A stretch of DNA of 28,275 bases, from the IMG/VR virus record IMGVR_UViG_3300047370_000299, positions 1-28,275 of that record. One strand, given 5' to 3'. Made by a program: the position numbers and the translations under genes. Position 1 is the stretch's first letter, and every line of letters begins with the position of its first letter. Origin of the DNA: a virus. The notes beneath the pieces are model-generated. The model did no database searches. It saw only the letters and a program-made list of their open reading frames with translations, and was not told where the DNA came from. Shown here piece after piece: positions 1-7,276 of this stretch.

Positions 1-1
1 G

Positions 2-61
2 CCTAAGAGAACTATTGATCGCGGACCAAAACAAGAACCTCGTTTTACTGACCTTGTTTAA
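2..61 (+). CDS. C-terminal end of an upstream gene (partial)
   Basis: This frame is open from the window edge to a TAA at 59-61 and gives a 19-residue basic, proline-containing tail ending in FTDLV. The start lies outside the window, so the product cannot be identified. Its stop codon overlaps the late-promoter-like box at 57-64. The next gene starts 8 nt after the stop. The frame could be open by chance because only 60 nt are visible. Confidence 0.4.
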   Translation, partial: PKRTIDRGPKQEPRFTDLV

Positions 62-64
62 ATA
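57..64 (+). promoter_or_regulatory. Late-promoter-like box TTTAAATA
   Basis: TTTAAATA differs from the T4 late consensus TATAAATA at one base. The T4 box spans about -13 to -6, so transcription would start at position 70, the A of the next gene's ATG. No Shine-Dalgarno sequence lies between box and ATG. The same box, 5 nt, ATG spacing recurs before 7277, 21541 and 26806. The motif and spacing are seen; promoter activity is inferred. Confidence 0.55.
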
Positions 65-69
65 CTTGT

Positions 70-816
70 ATGAAACAGCAACTTTTAGATCATATTGAAA
101 AGAATTTTTCAAACACATACGAACTACAACAAAAGTATCGTAGTCACCCAAGTTATAGTTTATTAACTATTGACAACCTTGTTCCAAACGAACTTGTAAA
201 AGCAATGGCTAAAGAGTTGGAAGAAGTTCCACTTGAAGACTGTAAGCATTTTACAAGAGCAGGTTCATGTATGTATGAATATAATAACGTTGATAAGACG
301 CCTGTACAAGATGCAGTTATACATGCATTACACAGTGGAAAGTTTATCAAATGGTTACAAGACGTTACTGACACAGTTGATCTAATACCTGATCCTCATC
401 TTATAGGTGCAGGATATTGTAAGTCATTAACAGGTGATAGTTTAAAAGTACACAGCGATTTCAATTGGAATGAACAACTTAGATTACACCGCATGGTAAG
501 TTTAGTAATCTATCTTAATGAAGATTGGGATCAAGATTGGGGTGGACAGTTACAGTTTTATGATAGAAAAAGAGAAACTGTACATAGCAAAGTTCCTGTA
601 GGTGCAGGTAATGCCGTTATATGGAGTTATGATAACTTTGCATTTCACGGTTACCCTGAGCCAATGACAAACCCAGAAGGTACAAGTAGAAAAGCATTGC
701 GTTTGTTCTATTATGTTAGTAACGCAGAGCATGACTCTAAACATCCTCCACACAGAAGTTTGTATTGGTTTGATGACAAAGAGAAAGTAGCATACGACAA
801 ACCATGGACCAAATAA
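70..816 (+). CDS. 2OG-Fe(II) oxygenase (prolyl-4-hydroxylase-like)
   Basis: This is a 248-residue 2-oxoglutarate/Fe(II)-dependent dioxygenase of the type common in marine phages. The double-stranded beta-helix core is clear. The iron ligands are H128 and D130 (motif VHSDF) and H193 (FHGYPEP), and R207 in SRKALRLF should bind 2-oxoglutarate. The strand LVIYLNEDW followed by GGQLQFYD is typical of the family. These enzymes hydroxylate proteins or small molecules; the substrate here is unknown. It heads a tight group and overlaps the next oxygenase by 13 nt. There is no ribosome binding site upstream. A late-promoter-like box ends 5 nt before the ATG, so the mRNA may be leaderless. Confidence 0.85.
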   Translation: MKQQLLDHIEKNFSNTYELQQKYRSHPSYSLLTIDNLVPNELVKAMAKELEEVPLEDCKHFTRAGSCMYEYNNVDKTPVQDAVIHALHSGKFIKWLQDVTDTVDLIPDPHLIGAGYCKSLTGDSLKVHSDFNWNEQLRLHRMVSLVIYLNEDWDQDWGGQLQFYDRKRETVHSKVPVGAGNAVIWSYDNFAFHGYPEPMTNPEGTSRKALRLFYYVSNAEHDSKHPPHRSLYWFDDKEKVAYDKPWTK

Positions 817-1322
817 CATTAGATATACCAGAACTTAATTACAAAAAACTTCTTTATGATGATAAAGATAACGTAAGTGATCAAGGCAGAGCAACTGCAT
901 TTGAATCACAAAATAAAAAATATCATCTTGCAGGTTATACAAAAGACAACACACAGTACAAACAAGCATTTCCAGATAATGAAGATTTTATTAATTTTGG
1001 TAAGTCGTTATTTGACAGATGTACTGTCGCAGTAATGCAACAAGCACCAGGACAAGTATTACCAGAACACGTTGATACGTTTTATATGATATCAAAAAAC
1101 TACGGAGTTGATCCTGACGAATGTTGTCGTATTAATATATTTTTAGAAGACTGGCAGAGTGGACATTATTTTGAAATAAACAATACACCTATCACTAAAT
1201 GGAAACGTGGTGATGCAATTATTATTCAAAAAGATGAGCCGCATTTAAGTGCTAATAGCGGAATGAGACCTAAGTACACTATGCAAGTAACTGGAGTAAA
1301 GAATGAATTTAAGAGGCGCTAA
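804..1322 (+). CDS. Putative 2OG-Fe(II) oxygenase / cupin-fold protein
   Basis: This 172-residue protein has a beta-helix (cupin-like) pattern. A first metal motif PEHVDTFY supplies H89 and D91. It is followed by RINIFLEDWQSGHYFE, a GD turn in KWKRGDAII, and a distal histidine at H147 in DEPHLSANSG. R155 could contact 2-oxoglutarate. The layout matches small aspartyl/asparaginyl-hydroxylase-like oxygenases, but similarity to classic families is weak and a non-oxygenase cupin cannot be excluded. It overlaps the preceding oxygenase by 13 nt and the following aminotransferase-like gene by 20 nt, so the three are probably translated together. The substrate is unknown. Confidence 0.65.
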   Translation: MDQITLDIPELNYKKLLYDDKDNVSDQGRATAFESQNKKYHLAGYTKDNTQYKQAFPDNEDFINFGKSLFDRCTVAVMQQAPGQVLPEHVDTFYMISKNYGVDPDECCRINIFLEDWQSGHYFEINNTPITKWKRGDAIIIQKDEPHLSANSGMRPKYTMQVTGVKNEFKRR

Positions 1323-2178
1323 ACCTGTAACAGACAACAAAATTAAAAAGTTTATTACAGAATTAAATCCTGTAAATGATTTGTATAACGAAGAATTACC
1401 ATCTACGTTTATTAAAACATTTATGGATTGGATTAGTGCAAGTGGTAATAATAAACTAATAGGACTTGATTTATTTCCAAGCCAAAAATTAGTTTGCGGT
1501 ACTGTACAAGCCTTTGATCATTTTTATTTTAGACACAAAAACAAACGTTTTAGATTTCACAAAGGTGAATTTATGTATCACAGTGCATGTTTGAAACATG
1601 GGTGTGATTGGGAATACATCGAAGACGAACCACTTGAACACGACGATGTGTTAATCACAAGTGTACCTTTCAGCGACTATGGTAGACAGCATGTTGACCT
1701 TGAATATTACTTAGATATTTGTAATAGTTTAGAAATTCCTGTGCTACTTGACTTTGCATATTATCCTTGTACAAAGAATATTAACGTAGATTTAGCACAA
1801 TGGAAATGCGTAGAAACTATTACGTTTAGTATTAGTAAAGCATTTTATGGCGCAGAATTTTTACGTGTAGGTGTACGTTGTGAACGTGTAGATACAGATG
1901 ACGGCATTGATGTGTTTAATTCTGTAGAAATGAATAACAGAATTGACATAAGCATTGCAAATAGTTTAATACAAAACTTTCCAGTAGATTGGAACTGGCA
2001 ACAGTATGCAACTGCTTACAATCAAGCAATAGAAGATAAGAACTTACTACCCACAGACTGCATTATGTTTGGCATCGGAGACGACAAATGGAAAGATTGG
2101 AACCGAGGCAGTGACGTCAATAGAGTGTGTATTAGCGAACTAATAGGCGAAATAGTCAATACCAGTTCTGGCACTTAA
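1303..2178 (+). CDS. PLP-dependent aminotransferase-like protein (fold type I)
   Basis: This 291-residue protein has the core signatures of fold-type-I PLP enzymes. A strand ending in an aspartate (IPVLLDFAYY, D150, with Y153) should contact the pyridine nitrogen. SISKAFYG has a candidate Schiff-base lysine at K179, and R188 sits in LRVGVR. It is about 100 residues shorter than a typical aminotransferase, so part of the small domain is missing or reduced. GGAG at 1293-1296, 6 nt from the ATG, is a good ribosome binding site. It lies just upstream of an amidinotransferase gene, which suggests amine formation followed by amidino transfer. The fold is well supported; activity and substrate are inferred. 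Confidence 0.65.
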   Translation: MNLRGAKPVTDNKIKKFITELNPVNDLYNEELPSTFIKTFMDWISASGNNKLIGLDLFPSQKLVCGTVQAFDHFYFRHKNKRFRFHKGEFMYHSACLKHGCDWEYIEDEPLEHDDVLITSVPFSDYGRQHVDLEYYLDICNSLEIPVLLDFAYYPCTKNINVDLAQWKCVETITFSISKAFYGAEFLRVGVRCERVDTDDGIDVFNSVEMNNRIDISIANSLIQNFPVDWNWQQYATAYNQAIEDKNLLPTDCIMFGIGDDKWKDWNRGSDVNRVCISELIGEIVNTSSGT

Positions 2179-2192
2179 TCTCATATCAGCCA

Positions 2193-2200
2193 TTTAAATA
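2193..2200 (+). promoter_or_regulatory. Late-promoter-like box TTTAAATA before amidinotransferase
   Basis: The box sits in the 46-nt gap between the aminotransferase-like and amidinotransferase genes. With T4 late geometry the start site falls near 2206. That gives a leader of about 19 nt carrying AAGGAG at 2213-2218, 6 nt from the ATG at 2225. This is the best ribosome binding site in the region, so strong late expression is likely. Confidence 0.55.
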
Positions 2201-2224
2201 TGAATACTAACCAAGGAGATTAAT

Positions 2225-3286
2225 ATGACAGTAGTAAGCAGTCACAATGATTGGGATCCATTAGAAGAATGTTTTGTGGGTATCGCCGATCATGCAAGAA
2301 TACCAACAGTAGATAAATCAACGCACAGTTTTGGATTTGCAGATTGCAAATATGAACACATCAAAGACTTAGAAGGACCAAGTCCTGAGTGGGTAATTGA
2401 CGAAGCAAATGAGGACCTTGATGGCCTTGCCAAACTTTTAACTAACCTTGGAGTTAAAGTTAGACGTCCAGAGTCAATTGATCACAGCGTAGAATTTGGT
2501 TCTCCAGATTGGAAAACTACAGGTTGGTACACATACTGTCCACGAGATTTATTATTGCCACTTAACAATCTTATTATTGATTGTCCAGGTGCAATGAGAG
2601 CAAGACAATACGAAACAACAGCATACAGAGAATTTTTATATGAAGCAATGGCAGGCGGTTCACAATGGATTAGTGCGCCTCGTCCAAGACTGCTTGATGA
2701 AAGTTATCAACTTGAGGACCTAAGTATTCCTACACTTGTTAACAAAGAAATTGTATTTGATGCACCCAACGTAGTAAGACTTGGTAAGGATTTAATCTAT
2801 CAAGTTAGCAACAGTGGTACACTATTAGGAGGACAGTGGTTAAAAACTATCCTTGAACCTTTAGGATATAAAATTCATCTTGCTGAAAAATTTTATAGTT
2901 ATTCACACTTTGACAGTACAGTAATTCCATTACGTCCTGGACTTGTGTTGTTTAACGGAGATAGAATTAATCCTGACTGGTATCCACCTATCTTTAAAAA
3001 CTGGGATAAGATTTTCTTCCCAGGTGATAAGGTGCATGACATCGGCACTAACTTGCCTAACAACGTTTCGCCATGCAGTAAATATATTGGTTTGAACTTT
3101 ATGAGTGTTAATGAAAAACTTGTAATTTGTGATGAGAATCAAGAAGACCTGCGTAAAGAATTAGATAAATGGGGAATTGAAAGTATAGCATTACCTATGC
3201 GTCAAGCACGTACATTGAGTGGTGGCTTCCATTGTGTTACTTTAGATACGAAACGTAAAGGCACATTGGAAAGTTACTTTGAGTAA
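2225..3286 (+). CDS. L-arginine:glycine / inosamine-phosphate type amidinotransferase
   Basis: This 353-residue protein is a full-length member of the family that includes vertebrate AGAT and the streptomycin-pathway StrB enzymes. These move the amidino group of arginine to an amine acceptor through an S-amidino-cysteine. The catalytic triad residues are visible: C337 in SGGFHC, H228 in SHFDST and D179 in VFDAPN. Other family blocks are YCPRDLLLPLNN (about 104-115), the LGGQWL segment, the PLRPGLVLFN strand and the C-terminal TKRKGTLESYF. The acceptor cannot be told from sequence; glycine and an aminocyclitol or amino sugar are the main options. It has its own late-type promoter box and strong ribosome binding site. 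The downstream radical SAM gene overlaps it by 8 nt. Confidence 0.9.
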   Translation: MTVVSSHNDWDPLEECFVGIADHARIPTVDKSTHSFGFADCKYEHIKDLEGPSPEWVIDEANEDLDGLAKLLTNLGVKVRRPESIDHSVEFGSPDWKTTGWYTYCPRDLLLPLNNLIIDCPGAMRARQYETTAYREFLYEAMAGGSQWISAPRPRLLDESYQLEDLSIPTLVNKEIVFDAPNVVRLGKDLIYQVSNSGTLLGGQWLKTILEPLGYKIHLAEKFYSYSHFDSTVIPLRPGLVLFNGDRINPDWYPPIFKNWDKIFFPGDKVHDIGTNLPNNVSPCSKYIGLNFMSVNEKLVICDENQEDLRKELDKWGIESIALPMRQARTLSGGFHCVTLDTKRKGTLESYFE

Positions 3287-4142
3287 ACGCGGTTATCATA
3301 TACCAAATCTTGAATACATGATTACGACAAGTTGTGATCTGGCGTGTCCAGGTTGCGATAGGTTTATTGATCACAACTTACCTTTCGTAGAATCATTTGA
3401 AGACATTATTAAGAACATGGAAGCATGGGGTAAAAGACTTGACCCAGACCATGTTACTATCATTGGTGGTGAACCTTTGTTACACCCACGCATATACGAT
3501 ATACTAAAAGAAGCAAGACGCATATTTGATCATGCAGTTATAGAAGTTTATACTAACGGATTCTTATTACCTAAGCGTCCAGACATACTAAAGGTCCTTA
3601 AGAAAATAGGCAGAGCAAAAATTAGTTGTAGTTTACATAATAAAAATCCTAAGGTTAGAGAACTTATTGAAACTAATTTATGGAATGCTTTTTACAGCAA
3701 AGGCAACTGGAGTATGGTTAGTGATATTGCACACAAGCAAGATGATGTTGAAGTAGAAGTTACTGATCCTACAGAAGGTGGCTGGTATGATTATAGACAA
3801 ACGATCAACGGCAAACTAAAGCCTTGGACTGACAAAGATCCTGAAGCAAGTTATAAAGCATGTGGTGTAAACATATATCCTATAATATACAAAGGACAGT
3901 TATACAAGTGTCCTCCTATTAGTATGGTGCGTACATACTTGAGCAAAGCAGGACAAATAGATGATGTTGATTGGAAACCATATGTAGATTACGAAGGACT
4001 TAACATTGATGTACAAGAAAGTGAACTTGAAGAATTTGTTAAAAACATTTTCAAACCACACAGCATTTGTGCAATGTGTCCTGCTAATCCAAAACTAAAA
4101 CCACAAGACGAAGCAGTGGTTAAGAATGTAAAATTACTATGA
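3279..4142 (+). CDS. Radical SAM enzyme
   Basis: This 287-residue protein has the classic CxxxCxxC iron-sulfur motif at C19, C23 and C26 in TSCDLACPGC. The glycine-rich IIGGEPLLHPR strand of the SAM-binding half-barrel follows at about residue 62. A C-terminal cysteine region (ACGVNIYPIIYKGQLYKCPP, then CAMCP) could hold a twitch/SPASM-like auxiliary cluster. The start is a TTG overlapping the stop of the amidinotransferase gene, with GGAAAG at 3268-3273 as ribosome binding site. The next gene overlaps by ATGA. Co-translation with the amidinotransferase suggests action on the same product or peptide, but the reaction is unknown. Confidence 0.85.
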   Translation: MSKRGYHIPNLEYMITTSCDLACPGCDRFIDHNLPFVESFEDIIKNMEAWGKRLDPDHVTIIGGEPLLHPRIYDILKEARRIFDHAVIEVYTNGFLLPKRPDILKVLKKIGRAKISCSLHNKNPKVRELIETNLWNAFYSKGNWSMVSDIAHKQDDVEVEVTDPTEGGWYDYRQTINGKLKPWTDKDPEASYKACGVNIYPIIYKGQLYKCPPISMVRTYLSKAGQIDDVDWKPYVDYEGLNIDVQESELEEFVKNIFKPHSICAMCPANPKLKPQDEAVVKNVKLL

Positions 4143-5293
4143 AGAAAATACCTTTAATAACAATGGATAGTAATTCCAGAAGCCTTGGTACGTTTATCGA
4201 GAACTTCGAAGGTATTATTGAATTTGAAGGACATAATGATAAGGTACTTGAGAATCAAGATAAACTTGTAGTATTCTTTGAATATGTAGGAGACAATGAT
4301 TACACATTTGAAACATTTACTAACTTTTTTAAAACGTATAAAATACCGACCTTTCTTGTTATCGATGACTCATACGAGGGGCTTACAGACGATGCATTTC
4401 TTGCGTTGGTAGAAAAAACTGTACAGGACAATCCTTATATTGTTGACTGGGTAATACTAACAAACAACAAACTTCTTAACACAAAGAACAAAATATATTT
4501 TAATGTACAATTACATCTTGATAGATATGACGGCATTGATATACGCAATCATCTTAACAAAGACTGGAATGGTAACAGTAACTTACGTAAGAAAAAGTTC
4601 TTGTGTTTGAATAGGCAAGAACGTATGCATAGACTACAAGTAACACATCATTTGTTAAAGAATGATATTGCTAAACATACATACCTAAGTTGTCCACTTG
4701 GTGCATACGAACATGTATTCAACGGCAATAGCACACAACAAGAACATAGAAAGTATCTTGACAAAAGTTTATTAGATACTAATTTGCCAAAAGAATTTGT
4801 AACATTATTACAAGACAACTTGCCTGTAGAGTTAGACTTGAACGAAGTTACATATAAATCAATGTCAAGAAGTTTGCCAAGTGCAGATGATTATTACAAA
4901 GAAAGTTATTTTAGTATTGTTACTGAAGGAGACTTTTGGGATAATAATAGACAAGCATTTACAGAAAAAGCATTGAAGTGTTTCTTGTATAAGCACCCGT
5001 TTATTGTTGTTGGTTTGAAAGGAACGTTAGCACTATTGCGTGAACTTGGCTTTATGACCTTTAGTCAAATTATAGATGAATCATATGACAACGAAGAAGA
5101 TCCTTCAACAAGACTTGCAATGGCAATGGGTGAAGTTGATAAACTAAACAGTTATAATATACATGAACTACAAGACATGTACAACGAACTTACAACTATA
5201 TTAGAATATAATAGAGAACATTATCTTAATTTGTTTCAACAAAAACAGCCTGTTGAATTATTACATAAGATTAATTCTTTTGTAAATGATTAA
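4139..5293 (+). CDS. Putative glycosyltransferase-like protein
   Basis: This 384-residue protein has no sharp catalytic motif I can name. From about residue 150 it has KKKFLCLNRQERMHR. Later comes YFSIVTEGDFWD, then FTEKALKCFLYKHPFIVVG and LGFMTF with a nearby IIDESYD. That layout (acidic SIVTE strand, FTEK helix, HPFIVVG strand) resembles the C-terminal half of phage proteins related to fucosyltransferase or exostosin-type GT-B enzymes. It starts by ATGA overlap with the radical SAM gene. Its 3' end overlaps the convergent minus-strand radical SAM gene by 23 nt. The glycosyltransferase call is an inference from the pattern and from the many glycosyltransferase neighbours. Confidence 0.5.
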   Translation: MKKIPLITMDSNSRSLGTFIENFEGIIEFEGHNDKVLENQDKLVVFFEYVGDNDYTFETFTNFFKTYKIPTFLVIDDSYEGLTDDAFLALVEKTVQDNPYIVDWVILTNNKLLNTKNKIYFNVQLHLDRYDGIDIRNHLNKDWNGNSNLRKKKFLCLNRQERMHRLQVTHHLLKNDIAKHTYLSCPLGAYEHVFNGNSTQQEHRKYLDKSLLDTNLPKEFVTLLQDNLPVELDLNEVTYKSMSRSLPSADDYYKESYFSIVTEGDFWDNNRQAFTEKALKCFLYKHPFIVVGLKGTLALLRELGFMTFSQIIDESYDNEEDPSTRLAMAMGEVDKLNSYNIHELQDMYNELTTILEYNREHYLNLFQQKQPVELLHKINSFVND

Positions 5294-6209
5294 TAATAAA
5301 ATCTTTGTTAGGTAAGTTTAATTTTCGTGCATCACTAATAATACTATTCTTAGCATCAGCATCAAGGACATTGATATCTAAATCAAAAGGGAATGTTAGT
5401 ACGTTAATGTACCAACGTGTGTTTGTAAATCTTGTACAGAAGTCATGTAAGTCTTTTAGACCCATATAGTTGTTTTTGTGTAGCACAGAATTAAATTCTA
5501 ATGTGTACATATTGTCGTGAACCCAATCAATAAATTTAACAACGTCAGGCCATTTAGTTCCGCCACGTACACGTTCTCCAAGTTCACCTATGCCATCAAT
5601 GCTTAAGATAAAAGTTACTTTCTTATAGTGCCTTAGTTCTTCAACAACTTCATCATTAGGTATAAACGTTCCGTTAGTGTTGTATATGATTTCAACATGA
5701 CTTTTGTTTTTTATTTGACGTAGAAGTTTCAAATGCCTATTAGTAATTAACGGTTCGCCTCCAAGAAACAATATCTTTTCAAGCGAGTCTGGTACGTTTG
5801 TAACGTCATCAATCTCCATTAACTTGTGTTTAGGTGCTCCGTAAATTTCTTTTTCTTTTACAATCCAACTTGTACTAAACTCTGAATTACAACCATCACA
5901 AGTTAAATTACACAAGTTGTCAAACCCAATTTCAAGAAACTTTAGTTCAACTTTATCCATTGAATATTTTTCATTAAATTCTTCACGTAAACTTTTGTGC
6001 CCTATCTTTTCTTCATAGAAACACTTTTCACAGCCTTTAATAAATTCGCCTTTAGCACTTTGTTCACGTAGATCTTGATAGGCTGTACTATGTAATACGT
6101 TGTCAATGTCGCCATCAAATGTAGCAATAGAACGTTTGAATCTACAACAAGGATAGACTCTATTGCCACTTCTTATATTGGTGTGATTCCAAAATGCACT
6201 ACATTTCAT
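5271..6209 (-). CDS. Radical SAM protein with N-terminal cysteine cluster (twitch type)
   Basis: This 312-residue protein carries CxxxCxxC at C100, C104 and C107 in NLCNLTCDGC, with FLGGEPLI as the SAM-binding glycine motif at about residue 150. A separate cysteine-rich segment precedes the radical SAM core: C3, C21, C22, C60 and C63. This order, auxiliary cluster first, is seen in phage twitch-domain radical SAM proteins. It is the last gene of a three-gene minus-strand block and overlaps the gene upstream of it by 11 nt. Its end overlaps the plus-strand gene ending at 5293. The substrate is unknown; peptide or glycan modification fits the setting. Confidence 0.85.
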   Translation of the reverse strand: MKCSAFWNHTNIRSGNRVYPCCRFKRSIATFDGDIDNVLHSTAYQDLREQSAKGEFIKGCEKCFYEEKIGHKSLREEFNEKYSMDKVELKFLEIGFDNLCNLTCDGCNSEFSTSWIVKEKEIYGAPKHKLMEIDDVTNVPDSLEKILFLGGEPLITNRHLKLLRQIKNKSHVEIIYNTNGTFIPNDEVVEELRHYKKVTFILSIDGIGELGERVRGGTKWPDVVKFIDWVHDNMYTLEFNSVLHKNNYMGLKDLHDFCTRFTNTRWYINVLTFPFDLDINVLDADAKNSIISDARKLNLPNKDFIINHLQKN

Positions 6210-6624
6210 AATATGGTATCCAGTGTTTATCCAAGTCTTTCTTTATACATTTGGTTGCTAAATCTAATACAGATGTGTAATCAATTTTGGTCTTGTCTTC
6301 ATTTCTAAATGGATCAAACACAAATCTATTATCTTTATTTACTATGTCAAACTCAGTATCATGCATGTTGATAAACATAGGTATACTGGCGTCTAAGACG
6401 CATTTTAAGGGCCCTACAGTACACAAAGCATAGTCTACACGGGCAACAGCATACTCTAATGATTCAGGGGTATACACGGGCATTTTAACCAGGTTTACAC
6501 GTTCCAATAACCATTGTTCTATATGCTTGTCTAACACATCATCTCCTAAGGGTAACAATAATACATTGCTAAACTTATTTTGATTTGAGTTCTCGATTAG
6601 TGTTAGAACTTCTTCGTTTGTCAT
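6199..6624 (-). CDS. Conserved-looking protein of unknown function
   Basis: This 141-residue protein has alternating beta and alpha segments: SNVLLLPLGDD, LVKMPVYTPESLEYA, VDYALCTVGPLKCVLDA and IPMFINMHD. The region around VDYALCTVGP is faintly like the C-terminal nucleotide-sugar half of the GT-B proteins elsewhere in the window (compare YALINWSSNPATQAV followed by GIPVF), so it could be a one-domain remnant. That is a weak visual match only. It starts with an ATGA overlap of the upstream minus-strand gene and overlaps the radical SAM gene downstream, so the three form an operon. No function is claimed. Confidence 0.6.
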   Translation of the reverse strand: MTNEEVLTLIENSNQNKFSNVLLLPLGDDVLDKHIEQWLLERVNLVKMPVYTPESLEYAVARVDYALCTVGPLKCVLDASIPMFINMHDTEFDIVNKDNRFVFDPFRNEDKTKIDYTSVLDLATKCIKKDLDKHWIPYYEM

Positions 6625-7214
6625 TTTTTGATTATTTCGAGATCAAAAGTAATAATATCCAAATTAGTTTTACTCAAGTTAGGTGTAGTACTAACATCTA
6701 AATATCCTGGAATAAAATACATCTCGCCTTCTGGCATTGGCAAATACGTTTGCCAACTATTGTATGCGTTTTTATTTTCAACTGGAATCTTACTGAAGTA
6801 ATATTCACTTACAGGATTGTCAATTACAAGTCCGCCACTTTTTGGATCGCTGGTTACAAAGTACATACCTGAATAAAAACTATTTGTGTTTTTTGTTTTA
6901 GTTAAGCAACCACCTGGCAATACTGTTTGAATGTGTGCTCTGGTGATAGCAATATGCTGTCCTTGTTTAACTTCAAATTTTTCAGTAATAGACTTAACAA
7001 AACCCTTAACATCATCACTTTCGCTGATGTGTTTGAAGGCGTTATTAGTGTGAAAGTTATCCTTGCTTTGCCAAGTATTAATATGCTGTATATTAACATT
7101 GTTGGTTTGCTTTTGGTAGTCTTCAACAACTCTACCAAATAATTTTTTGATATCTTTGTGTTTTGAAAACGTAACTCTGCTGATACTATTAACAAATAAA
7201 TTCAATGTGTCCAT
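6621..7214 (-). CDS. 2OG-Fe(II) oxygenase-family protein lacking iron ligands
   Basis: With the ATG at 7214 this is 197 residues; a TTG at 7247 would add 11. The family marks of the 2OG-FeII_Oxy_5 type are present: TWQSKDNFH (about 47-55), a SGMYFV strand (115-120) followed by GGLVIDNP, and MYFIPGYLDVSTTPN near the end. Active relatives have histidines before the SG(V)YY strand, a histidine in the FPSWLxHxVxPN loop and an arginine in the last strand. Here the loop position is V174 and the others also appear replaced (KTKNTNSFYSG; LDIITFDLE). It is probably a catalytically dead or repurposed beta-helix protein. It heads the minus-strand operon. Confidence 0.6.
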   Translation of the reverse strand: MDTLNLFVNSISRVTFSKHKDIKKLFGRVVEDYQKQTNNVNIQHINTWQSKDNFHTNNAFKHISESDDVKGFVKSITEKFEVKQGQHIAITRAHIQTVLPGGCLTKTKNTNSFYSGMYFVTSDPKSGGLVIDNPVSEYYFSKIPVENKNAYNSWQTYLPMPEGEMYFIPGYLDVSTTPNLSKTNLDIITFDLEIIKK

Positions 7215-7263
7215 GTAATTACTTATTGAGCAACCAGGAATAAACAATGTTATCTGGCACTAA

Positions 7264-7271
7264 ATTAAATA
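7264..7271 (+). promoter_or_regulatory. Late-promoter-like box ATTAAATA with leaderless geometry
   Basis: The box is followed by 5 nt and then the ATG at 7277, where family alignment places the start of the nucleotidyltransferase. A T4-like late start would fall on that A. An in-frame ATG at 7247 has AGGA at 7236-7239, so a second, leadered product 10 residues longer is possible. Confidence 0.5.
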
Positions 7272-7276
7272 CATTT

